A stretch of 64,000 bases of DNA. Origin: Peptostreptococcus canis (lineage in GTDB: Bacteria > Bacillota > Clostridia > Peptostreptococcales > Peptostreptococcaceae). A model generated the notes under the pieces. That model saw only the letters and a program-made list of their open reading frames with translations. It was not told the DNA's origin and made no database searches. This document shows, piece after piece, positions 8,571 through 18,000 of this stretch. The DNA is taken from assembly GCF_014229965.1 (NCBI RefSeq), contig NZ_JABGBW010000004.1, forward strand, positions 1 to 64,000, written 5' to 3'. How positions within the stretch are numbered: the first letter of the stretch is position 1; every line of letters begins with the position of its first letter. Made by a program: the position numbers and the translations under genes.

Positions 8571-9266
8571 CTACTTTGATATAATATTCTTTTCTAATAC
8601 CTCTATCCGTCCATATCCTCTTGACTTTGAATTCCCTAATCCATACATTCCTTCATTAAAAAGTAAAAGAACTTCTTTTAACTCTCTAAACAAATCCCCC
8701 AACAGTTCACTATATTGTTCAAAGTCTTGAAAAACAATATATCCCTTTAATTTTATCCCTGGTTTTAATACTTTATAAGTTCTAGGTCGTGATAATATTT
8801 CTCCTTCTTTTTCTTCTAGAGCATTTTTTGTATCAATTAAAAAATAATCTTGATTTTTGCTTTCTTTCATTATTCGTAAATCAGAGAAAAAGAGTCTTGG
8901 TGCATTATTAATTCCCTCTATTCCAAAAATATACTCTGCTTTTACAGGCAACTGACAAATCTCTTCTACTTTCTTTATCACTTTCTGTATTGCATCCCTT
9001 TCCTTTACATGTTCCTCTAATTCATCATATTTCTGCTTTATATCCTCCAGAATAATCTTCATTAACTCTTTTGTTTTTTTCATTTGATTATCCTGCTCTC
9101 TAACCATATTTCGTAAAGCTCCTTTTATCGCCGAGCCATGAATCATCGGATTGCCATTTTCATCCATCGTTGTCGCTTGATCTACACCTCCAATCGAAAA
9201 ACTCTCTGTTTGATTACCAATTAAGCAATTAGATACTGTTTTTATACTATATTCTATTTTTTTCAT
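8571..9266 (-). CDS. csm3: Csm3-like (Cas7-group) RAMP subunit with retained catalytic Asp
   Basis: 231 residues. SIGGVDQATTMDENG followed by MIHGSAIKGALR (about 25-52) matches the Csm3 catalytic-Asp loop and the G-S-x-x-K-G motif. Asp29 is in the position of the Csm3 residue that cuts target RNA every 6 nt. The end GLGNSKSRGYGRIEV is the RAMP glycine-rich loop. A charged helix at about 58-105 is inserted. Csm3 forms the crRNA-binding backbone and RNA-cleaving filament. It sits 23 bases after the Cas10 stop with AGGAGAAAGG before the ATG. It is the most confidently assigned RAMP of the set. Confidence 0.78.
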   Translation of the reverse strand: MKKIEYSIKTVSNCLIGNQTESFSIGGVDQATTMDENGNPMIHGSAIKGALRNMVREQDNQMKKTKELMKIILEDIKQKYDELEEHVKERDAIQKVIKKVEEICQLPVKAEYIFGIEGINNAPRLFFSDLRIMKESKNQDYFLIDTKNALEEKEGEILSRPRTYKVLKPGIKLKGYIVFQDFEQYSELLGDLFRELKEVLLLFNEGMYGLGNSKSRGYGRIEVLEKNIISK

Positions 9267-9289
9267 TACCTTTCTCCTCTACAAAAACT

Positions 9290-11260
9290 TTATATTTTTT
9301 TGAATTCTAACAAATACTTTTCAGCTTCCTCTTTCTTCATTCTTTGCTCATCGTATTTATAAAATAAGATTAAATTATCCAACCAATCCGCTTTGTGTAA
9401 TTTCTTTATTTTTTTAAAATATCTTCTGAATTTTTCCTCCTCAAATTCTTTACGGTATTCTACTTTCTTTCCTTCATCTTGTCTGTCTTTTTTTAATTTT
9501 TCAAAATCCGCTTCATTTTGCTTAAAGTAATTTATAATTAATCTCTCTATTTGGTCATACTTTTTCTGTTCCATAAATTTTTTCATACGAAATAGCATTG
9601 TGACATGCAAAGGCACTTTTTTATAGACGGTAATAATATTTCCATCTATCTTCGGATTTTCTCTACTTATAAAAATCGCTTCTATTCTGTTATTTTCTTT
9701 TTTAGGGCAATAAAATTCTATTAAGTAATTCAATGGTTTAGTAAACATTACTCTTATGATGTTTTCAACTTGCTTAGAGTAATTTTCCTTCCTAATAATA
9801 CTTTTAAATTTACAATCCTTATTTTTATCAAGTGTAACAAATCTATCATCTGTCAACAATAAGACTAGTTTTAATTTTGGAATTAATATAGAGTTTATTT
9901 TTTTTGCATCAAATAGCCTTTCTTCCGGCTTATTTTCCTTACTTTCTTTTTTATCTTCCACAACTTGCGAAAGTAAATAATACTTAAAAAGTAAATCATA
10001 CTTGCTCTTTTCCGTTTTTTGAACATCTGGAATCAAAAAATAAAGTAAATGCCTTAATTGTTGTTCTGTATCTTTTTCACTTGATTCCAAAACACGCAAT
10101 AAATTAAAAATAAATGAATTGGAAAATGCGTTATGACTCTTTAACCATTTAATTTCTTCAATTTCTTGCGAAAATTTTGAAAAGCCATCTTTTTCTGATG
10201 TACCTAGATTCCCTCGATATGAATAGAATAAATTGGCTGCTAAAGATACACCTAAATCTACTCTATCCGTTTTTTCAATTTTCATTTTCTCTTTTATGAT
10301 ACTCAATTCCTTTTCTACCATTTCACGATAGTACCGAATCGGCTGATGATTATCAGTAAAAATCACTCCTACCGCAATCCCTAGCTTTATCTCACTTTGT
10401 ATATCGGTCTCTATTTCTTCATTTATCTCCTTAATCATCTTACGGAGTAAATCAATTGATGCCAAAAGCGCTTCTATTTGTACTGCATAAAACACATCAT
10501 CCCCTTCTATATATAACGGAAGTATCTTTTCTGTTAAATCATATTTCTTATAATTTTGTACCAATATTCTAAAGTAATCCACCGATATTTTATTAATTAA
10601 TAGCTTACTTAATTTATCATATCGTGAGTAATCCTTTATTTCTGAAAAAATCTTCCCCATATTATTAATATCTGCTTTAACAATTGCAATTTTTCCATCT
10701 GTACTTTCATTTTCCTTTTTATTGTTATTACGAATCAAAGCATCCATATTTCTTGCAAAAACTCCATCTGTATAAGACACTCCTTGCTTCATTGGTATTT
10801 TCGTCAACTCTTGAAAACAGAATAATTCTTCTTTTATATCAAGAATGTTCGTGTTCTTCTTCTTTTCGATATTTAATGCCCTTTTTGCTGATTGAATTAT
10901 TTTCATTTTATCTTCGGTTGCTTCCGCAGAAAATGAGGTATAACGTAACTGAATATTACCACCATATTCTAAATAAATATCCCTATGTAATTCCTTTAAT
11001 CTTTGACTAATATCCTTTTGTTCTAAATTAGAAAAAAAGATAACTTTTCCTGAAATCCAAAGAAGCACTGTATTAGAATCCTTTTTATATATTTCAAATT
11101 TGTCTTCTATCTTCCCCAAAATATCTTTAGAAACTGCACCGGAAGAAAAAACAATTTCCTGCAATGTTTTACTATCATGCTGATATTCCGCTCGCCTCTC
11201 GTCTATCCTATGATAAACATATCTCTGTATTTTTTCTACCTCGATTATTATTCCTCTCAT
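9290..11260 (-). CDS. cas10: HD-less Cas10-like (Csm1) subunit with EGDD palm motif
   Basis: 656 residues. It opens directly with the first palm domain (MRGIIIEVEKIQRYVYHRID, then LLWISGKVIFFS at 66-77), with no HD nuclease domain ahead of it. The second palm has KADINNMGKIF (Asp197) and LYIEGDDVFYAV, so the usual GGDD is EGDD (252-255) with both metal-binding Asp kept. IKLGIAVGVIF and DRVDLGVSLA complete the cyclase-like fold. Residues about 350-656 are helical, ending in a Lys/Glu-rich tail. In type III complexes Cas10 makes cyclic oligoadenylate after target RNA binding; that activity here is inference. The ATG overlaps the DUF6602 stop (ATGA), with a repeated GGAGAAGAA tract as ribosome binding site. 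Confidence 0.85.
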   Translation of the reverse strand: MRGIIIEVEKIQRYVYHRIDERRAEYQHDSKTLQEIVFSSGAVSKDILGKIEDKFEIYKKDSNTVLLWISGKVIFFSNLEQKDISQRLKELHRDIYLEYGGNIQLRYTSFSAEATEDKMKIIQSAKRALNIEKKKNTNILDIKEELFCFQELTKIPMKQGVSYTDGVFARNMDALIRNNNKKENESTDGKIAIVKADINNMGKIFSEIKDYSRYDKLSKLLINKISVDYFRILVQNYKKYDLTEKILPLYIEGDDVFYAVQIEALLASIDLLRKMIKEINEEIETDIQSEIKLGIAVGVIFTDNHQPIRYYREMVEKELSIIKEKMKIEKTDRVDLGVSLAANLFYSYRGNLGTSEKDGFSKFSQEIEEIKWLKSHNAFSNSFIFNLLRVLESSEKDTEQQLRHLLYFLIPDVQKTEKSKYDLLFKYYLLSQVVEDKKESKENKPEERLFDAKKINSILIPKLKLVLLLTDDRFVTLDKNKDCKFKSIIRKENYSKQVENIIRVMFTKPLNYLIEFYCPKKENNRIEAIFISRENPKIDGNIITVYKKVPLHVTMLFRMKKFMEQKKYDQIERLIINYFKQNEADFEKLKKDRQDEGKKVEYRKEFEEEKFRRYFKKIKKLHKADWLDNLILFYKYDEQRMKKEEAEKYLLEFKKI

Positions 11261-12246
11261 CTTCTCCTTCTTCTCCTTCTTCTCATTATTTCATTTCTTG
11301 GAACACTCCGCTTTTTCAAATAGACATTAAACATCTCAACATAGGCTAAATGTGGGAAAAAAATCGGATTATTAATCAGCATCAATAACTGATTAAATTG
11401 GAAAATAAAAGATAGTAAACTTGTTTTTCTATCCTCTTCTTCCACCCCAATGGCAAACTCATCTAAATTATGTCCTTTTAAATTTTCAATACTTACAATT
11501 GGTTTATTTTGGTAATGACCCTTGTCCTTTTCACTATTATTTAAAAATTCTTCTATTTTATTCTTGCTATCTTCTGTATGATTCAACACTATATACCAGT
11601 CAAACAAATTCTTAAGATTTTCACAAAAGAAGACATCTAGCTTCTCTCTGTGCTCATTTGCTTCTAATATAATATCAAACCCTTCTTTTGGTTGATGTCT
11701 TACATCCTGTGTAGAAGAAATATAACATAAAATCTTAATTGGTTTTGTTGCTGTTTGTGTATTTAAATACATCGCATTAACATCACCTATATCATCACTA
11801 CCCACAGCAATCCGACCGGCTATTCGAGCAATAGAACCTTGCGATGTTTTTAAAGTATCCATTTTTTCTAACCAACTTGCAAATTTTTCTGGTTTATGAT
11901 TACTACTTTTACATTCTATTACCGCTACTACTGCTTCTATAGGTATAAAATTTAAAATTCCATGCTTAAAGATATAAGGCGTATACTCCTCATCAAAAAT
12001 TGCCAAATCTATTTCCGCAGAACAATTCTTATTAGCATCAATAATAAATACATTACTTGCTATCCGGAATTTCTTGGGAATAATCCTTTCAAATAATCCT
12101 TTCCAGATTTTCTCACGATTGCTTCCAATCGTTATTCCTTGCGGATCCCACTTAAAAGTAAGTTGCTTTATAATATCCGCTTCTAAATTTTCATAATTAT
12201 GAATGATATTGCCCAAATGGTCTTTTGGTTTTTGATTTTTATCCAT
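11257..12246 (-). CDS. DUF6602 protein with PD-(D/E)XK-like motif, fused into the cas10 operon
   Basis: 329 residues. SAEIDLAIFDEEYTPYIF followed by IEAVVAVIECKS gives D80...E111-x-K113, the restriction-endonuclease-like PD-(D/E)XK signature that I associate with DUF6602. GSNREKIW (41-48) may be an upstream fold-specific segment. The C-terminal third is helical and ends in a run of Arg from the 9-bp repeat. It is the first gene of the type III-like operon and overlaps cas10 by 4 bases (ATGA), so the two products should be made together. The ATG at 12246 follows GGGGGAAAAG; an in-frame ATG 15 bases earlier lacks a ribosome site. Nuclease activity is inference. A decayed paralogue lies at 13664-14607. 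Confidence 0.75.
   Translation of the reverse strand: MDKNQKPKDHLGNIIHNYENLEADIIKQLTFKWDPQGITIGSNREKIWKGLFERIIPKKFRIASNVFIIDANKNCSAEIDLAIFDEEYTPYIFKHGILNFIPIEAVVAVIECKSSNHKPEKFASWLEKMDTLKTSQGSIARIAGRIAVGSDDIGDVNAMYLNTQTATKPIKILCYISSTQDVRHQPKEGFDIILEANEHREKLDVFFCENLKNLFDWYIVLNHTEDSKNKIEEFLNNSEKDKGHYQNKPIVSIENLKGHNLDEFAIGVEEEDRKTSLLSFIFQFNQLLMLINNPIFFPHLAYVEMFNVYLKKRSVPRNEIMRRRRRRRR
11261..11284. repeat. 9-bp polypurine repeat spanning the duf6602/cas10 junction
   Basis: The unit CTTCTCCTT occurs about 2.7 times. On the coding strand it reads as tandem AGGAGAAG. It encodes the Arg tail of the DUF6602 protein and supplies stacked Shine-Dalgarno sequences immediately before the cas10 ATG at 11260. 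Confidence 0.85.
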
Positions 12247-12552
12247 TTTCTTTTCCCCCATTATACAAAAGTATTATACTGTTATCTATTTCCTTTTCAT
12301 TTTAATATTATTTTAATAGGAAATCTATAATTTGTTTTATTCTTATCATAAATTTTGTTATCTTTATCCCTACAAAAATGAAAGCCATTCATTCCATCTA
12401 AATCTCTACCTCATTCTCTCTTTTTTCGTTTTTTCCTTATCTATCTTCCCCAATCCTACCAAAAAATCATATTCACAATACACTACTTTTATCTCCTAAT
12501 AAGAATTTACTGCTATCTTTTTCTTTAATTTATCCCTTTCAGCTGGTAAGAC
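12247..12552. other. Intergenic region upstream of the DUF6602-cas10 operon
   Basis: No gene is visible. A minus-strand TATAAT lies about 20 bases before the first possible ATG and may be the operon's -10 box, but I see no convincing -35. The rest is AT-rich sequence that may be worn-down cas10 3' sequence or array trailer; I can align none of it by eye. Confidence 0.4.
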
Positions 12553-12648
12553 TCGACACTTAAAGTATATTTCTATTATAAGATAATCAGACTCTCTTTT
12601 CATCCAGTATTCGAAAAAATTTATATTTCAATCTAATTCTAAATCAAC
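12553..12648 (-). CRISPR. Fossil CRISPR repeat-spacer-repeat
   Basis: At 12619-12648 the plus strand reads ATTTATATTTCAATCT then AATTCTA, matching the array repeat over its first 24 positions with two changes. At 12571-12582 it reads TTCTATTATAAG, the exact last 12 bases of the repeat. The distance between the end of this partial repeat (12582) and the start of the next (12619) is 36 bases, the normal spacer length. The right-hand repeat coincides with the point where homology to cas10 stops. Confidence 0.6.
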
Positions 12649-13646
12649 TCTTCCATATTTTTCAATTTTCATAGCAACTTTTGCATTGCCAAGTTCCTTT
12701 TCCACCTTCTCATGATAATATCAAATTGGCTGATGATTATTGGTAAATACCATCCCGACTGCAATTCCAAGTTTTATATTACATTTAATACTTTTCTCTA
12801 TATCCTTATTAATCTCATTAATCATCCAGTTCAGCAAATCAATCGACGGCAAAAGTGCATCAATTTGAACTGCATAAAACACATCATCCCCTTCAATATA
12901 CAGAGGTAATATCTTCCCTTTCAAGTCTGATTTTTTATAATGATCTATTGAGATTTTAAAACATTCTATTGAGATTTTATCAGCCAATAAACGACTTAAT
13001 TTGCTATAGTTTCCATAATCCTTTATTTCGGAAAAATCTTTCCCATATTATTAATATCCGCCTTTACAACAACAATCTTTCCATCTGTACTTTCTTTTTG
13101 CTGTGTCGTATTGCATATTAAGGCATCCATATCTCTTGCAAAAATACCATCTGAATAAGTTACACTTTGCTGTGTCTTTACTTTTTTCAGTTCTTGAAAT
13201 TGAAACAACTCCTCTTTTATATCCAACAAATTCAAATTATTTTACTTTATAATCTTTAACGCATCTTTTGCAGATTGAATCATTTTCATTTTATCATTGG
13301 TGATATCTTCCGAAAACACGGCATAATGTAATTGAATATTTTCACCATATTCCAAGTAAATCTCTCTGTGTAATTCTTTCAGTTTTTTACCAAAATCCTC
13401 TTTACTTAAATTCGAAAAAAAGATAACTTTTCCCGAAACCTATAATAAAACTAAGTCAGAATTTGTTTCATTTACTTGAAATACATTCTTTATCTTATGC
13501 AGAATATCTTTAGAAATCGAATTTGAAGCTAAAACAATTTCTTGCAAGGTCTTGCTGTCATGTTGATTTTCTGCATGCCTTTCATCTATTCTTTGATAAA
13601 TATATTTTTGAATTTTTTCTACTACAATCGTTATTCCATTCATCAT
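12640..13646 (-). pseudogene. Decayed, truncated second copy of cas10
   Basis: Starting MMNGITIVVEKIQKYIYQRI (ATG 13646 after GGGGAAG), it tracks the intact Cas10 for its first half, including the second palm motifs KADINNMGKIF and LYIEGDDVFYAV. It is broken by TAG where intact Cas10 has the Trp of LLWISGK, a TAA after LKIIK, a one-base loss at GKIF/SEIKDY, and a TGA in place of Arg in QPIRYY. Similarity ends at RVDL near 12640, so the C-terminal half is gone. The surviving EGDD shows that this variant motif is a family trait and not a chance mutation in the intact copy. Confidence 0.88.
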
Positions 13647-13663
13647 ATCTTCCCCTTTTATTC

Positions 13664-14607
13664 TTAGACCATATTATCTAAATATTCGCTAAACATCTTA
13701 ACATATGCCAAATGCGGAAAAAATATCGGATTGTTAATCAGCATCAGCAACTGATTGAACTGAAAAATAAAAGATAGTAAGTTATTTTGTTTATCCCCCT
13801 TTTTTCCTTTAACTTCAAAATCCGCTAAACTATTAGCCTTCAATTTTTCAATAGTTCAATCGGTTTGTCATTATAAGTTTCTTTACACTGCTGATGATTA
13901 TTTAAAAATTTCTCTATTGTGTCTCTGGCATCTTCCGTGTGATTTAGAGTCAGATACCAAACATACAAACTCTTAAACTAATCACTAAAGATAATATCAA
14001 TCTCTTCTTGATTTTTATTTGCCTCTAACACTATATCAAACCCTTTTTTGGGGTGACCCTGTGTATTTTTAGTGGAAGAAATATAGCATAGGATTTTTAT
14101 CGGTCTTGATGCTGTTTGTGTGTTTAAATATCCTCCTCCAACTTTATCAATAGACTGGCTTCCAAAAGCTATTTTCCTGGCAATTCTAACAATGGAGTCT
14201 TGAGATGTTCTAAGACTATCAATATTTTTCACCCACTCTTGGAACACATCCTCACTCTTGTTTTCACTTTTACATTCTATTACTGCTGCAACCGCTTCTA
14301 TAGGTATAAATTTTAAAACTCCATGTTTGAAAATATAAGGTGTATACTGCTCGTCAAAAATAGCCAAATCCACTTCGGAAGAACGATTTCCTTCCGAATC
14401 TATGATAAACACATTACTTTCTACCTGAAATTTTTTCGGTACAATTCTTTCAAACAATTCTTTCCAAACATTCTCTCTATTACTTCCAATCGTAGTTCCA
14501 TGTGGATTCCACTCAAAAATAAGTTGCTTTACAATATCCGCTTCTAAATTTTTGTAATTATCAATAATATTTCTCAAATGAATTTTTAAATCTTTACTTT
14601 CACTCAT
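13664..14607 (-). pseudogene. Decayed second copy of the DUF6602 gene
   Basis: From MSESKDLKIHLRNIIDNYKN (ATG 14607, GGAGGAGAGAG upstream) to SEYLDNMV it parallels the intact DUF6602 protein, roughly two thirds identical by eye, with the same D...E-x-K core (SSEVDLAIFDEQY, AAVIECKS). It is broken by a TAG at about residue 210 (IIFSD-stop-FKSLYVWY) and a single-base frameshift between KPIE and TIEKLK. The copy lacks the Arg tail. It is followed after 17 bases by the decayed cas10 copy, so the whole gene pair was duplicated in tandem. Confidence 0.85.
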
Positions 14608-15082
14608 TTCTCTCTCCTCCATTCTTAATGAAATAACATCTAAAACTAAAAACCTCAACCTCTAATTACCTGTCGAATTAATTTTCGAAAATAATTCTCA
14701 CAAAACTCCAAAATTTTTCTTCTTTTTCAATCGACTTTTCTAAAATCTTTAGTTACGATAACCTCCATCGCTACTTGAGGCATCTCTCCAATCAACATAT
14801 ACAGTAGAAAATTTCTTGCTAGCTTCCTATTATTTCTTCCGATATCCTCATAATAACACCTCCATATATTGTTTTAAAACTTATTCCATATTCGTTTGAA
14901 TAGCGTACTTTAATAAATTTTTACACTACTTGTAAAGTAAAATTTTATCGCTTCACTAAACACTTGTACATCCATTCTGTCTTTATCTTTGATAATATCA
15001 AATGTGGTTCTTTCTTTGTCATATACTAATATTTCTCTTCTAACTGGATACATCAGCTTAAAATATTTTTACATCCCATAAA
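14608..15082 (-). other. Worn-down coding remnants between the DUF6602 copy and the array
   Basis: Two minus-strand traces look once coding. A 47-codon frame at 14910-15053 begins MYPVRREILVYDKERTTFD behind an ATG without a good ribosome site. A second, about 14660-14880, reads GRNNRKLARNFLLYML and IGEMPQVAMEVIVTKDF, then is interrupted by a TGA. I do not recognise either. They could be the remains of a further accessory gene of the duplicated type III-like module. Confidence 0.4.
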
Positions 15083-18000
15083 AGCCTCCTTTTAGATCTG
15101 ATTCTATTACAAATGTGGATTATCAGGAGTGGTTATTATTTAATATTAAATTTATATTTCAATCTGATTCTATTATAAGCTGATAATAAAGATTTATCAG
15201 AATGGGTTTTTGATAATTTACATTTCAATCTGATTCTATTATAAGAGGAAGCTTAGAGGGGCACTCAGACTGTATGTAAAGATTTACATTTCAAGCTGAT
15301 TCTATTATAAGATCGGCCAAAAGCGCCTATTTCCTGTAGCGTCTTTCATTTACATTTCAAGCTGATTCTATTATAAGGACGTAAAAGTATCTAAACAGGA
15401 TTTAATGTAGGAAATTTACATTTCAATCTGATTCTATTATAAGTGATGATGGTAATTTATATTCAATTAATAAAAATATATTTACATTTCAATCTGATTC
15501 TATTATAAGAGGTAATGATAGCAATAATAATTCAAGTATAAAAAGATTTACATTTCAATTTGATTCTATTATAAGTTGCCCTCTACCTACGCCCTTGATT
15601 GTCGACGTAGGAATTTACATTTCAATCTGATTCTATTATAAGTTTTCTGAGTATAGATATTTCCCTATTGGAATATCTGCATTTACATTTCAATCTGATT
15701 CTATTATAAGTTCAAGTATTCTGCATATATCAACTAATGCAAAATAATTTACATTTCAATCTGATTCTATTATAAGTTATTTCCCTTGCCATCAGTAACC
15801 ACCTTGACGTTATATTTACATTTCAATCTGATTCTATTATAAGTAACAAAATCAAGCATCGTAATTACATCTTTTTTTGAATTTACATTTCAATCTGATT
15901 CTATTATAAGCTAATATATGCAAACTTAATTCATATTTAGCTAAAAGATTTACATTTCAATCTGATTCTATTATAAGAGAAACAAATTGGTATCCGTCAC
16001 TTCATGATAGCGTTATTTACATTTCAATCTGATTCTATTATAAGAATTCAGAAATGTATAAAGATAGACTTTTCGTAATAATTTACATTTCAATCTGATT
16101 CTATTATAAGTATTAAGTGTGATGATAGAATTACTGTAAATGTAAAATTTACATTTCAATCTGATTCTATTATAAGTACTGTATTAAAAGCCATAGTATC
16201 ATTGGATAATACAATTTACATTTCAATCTGATTCTATTATAAGGAGAATAAATATGGTACAGAAAAATGATAAATTATTATTTACATTTCAATCTGATTC
16301 TATTATAAGCTGTGACTGGATTTTCAGCATCTCTTTTACAATCTTAATTTACATTTCAATCTGATTCTATTATAAGGGGTGCAAGAAAAGAGAATCCTGA
16401 AATACAAGCTTTATTTACATTTCAATCTGATTCTATTATAAGATCTCCAAACTTAACATGATCTTTACCAATAAATTTTACATTTACATTTCAATCTGAT
16501 TCTATTATAAGTGCATGATGTCAGTGGTGCTAGTGAAGTTGTAAATCATTTACATTTCAATCTGATTCTATTATAAGCAAAAGGGTATGCATTTGGTATT
16601 GTAATAGGTCATGAATTTACATTTCAATCTGATTCTATTATAAGCTATCAGTTCCTGTCATGTGTCACATCCCCCAGAATATTTACATTTCAATCTGATT
16701 CTATTATAAGAAATGTTTTAAAGCACTATCTAGCTCTTTAATAACCTGATTTACATTTCAATCTGATTCTATTATAAGAATTTTTAAGATTCATCCAAAA
16801 CATGTTTAGAAAAAATTTACATTTCAATCTGATTCTATTATAAGGCTAAATTCTGGTTGAATAATCGTAAGCCTGATGAGATTTACATTTCAATCTGATT
16901 CTATTATAAGTAAAGCACCTCTTTGTAAGCCTATTCGCACAAATTGCATTTACATTTCAATCTGATTCTATTATAAGTTTTTCTGCTTTTAATTGTTTTG
17001 AACTTTTTCCATTATTTACATTTCAATCTGATTCTATTATAAGGCAAAATATGTTTGTCCCAGTGCTATTATATCTTTATTTACATTTCAATCTGATTCT
17101 ATTATAAGGAGCTTATCAAATTATAAAGGATGCGGCGATAGAATTATTTACATTTCAATCTGATTCTATTATAAGCTGGATCTAATCCCATACTAACACA
17201 AGTGTCATAACAATTTACATTTCAATCTGATTCTATTATAAGTCGATAGAAATAATTTTGCTAAGATTATTCATATCGGATTTACATTTCAATCTGATTC
17301 TATTATAAGTGATAAATCATTTTTATTAACACCTATTCCATATTTAGATTTACATTTCAATCTGATTCTATTATAAGTGTATATCATTATATAATTATCA
17401 TCATTGGGCTTATAATTTACATTTCAATCTGATTCTATTATAAGTAGTTATATCGCCTGCATATTCTATATCTTCTATGCAATTTACATTTCAATCTGAT
17501 TCTATTATAAGAAGTCCAAAGGACTGAATTGAATGAAGGCTTACAAATATTTACATTTCAATCTGATTCTATTATAAGCTTCTAGCAAATCCACTAAATC
17601 AACTCTATGTGTTGTATTTACATTTCAATCTGATTCTATTATAAGGAGCAACTACATCTCTGCAAGTCGCGTCATAAAAATTATTTACATTTCAATCTGA
17701 TTCTATTATAAGAAAACTTAACTTTATATGGTTCTAAGAAAAGGTATAATTTACATTTCAATCTGATTCTATTATAAGCTAATAAAGATACTTGTGAATT
17801 ACTAAATAAAAAAATATTTACATTTCAATCTGATTCTATTATAAGAGCTTAAAGATGGTGTGTTAAATATACCAAGTGTAGATTTACATTTCAATCTGAT
17901 TCTATTATAAGTGTTTCTCGCTTAGATGGTTTTCTTTTACAAATTTTATTTACATTTCAATCTGATTCTATTATAAGCAAGCTCTTCTTTTATTAATTCT

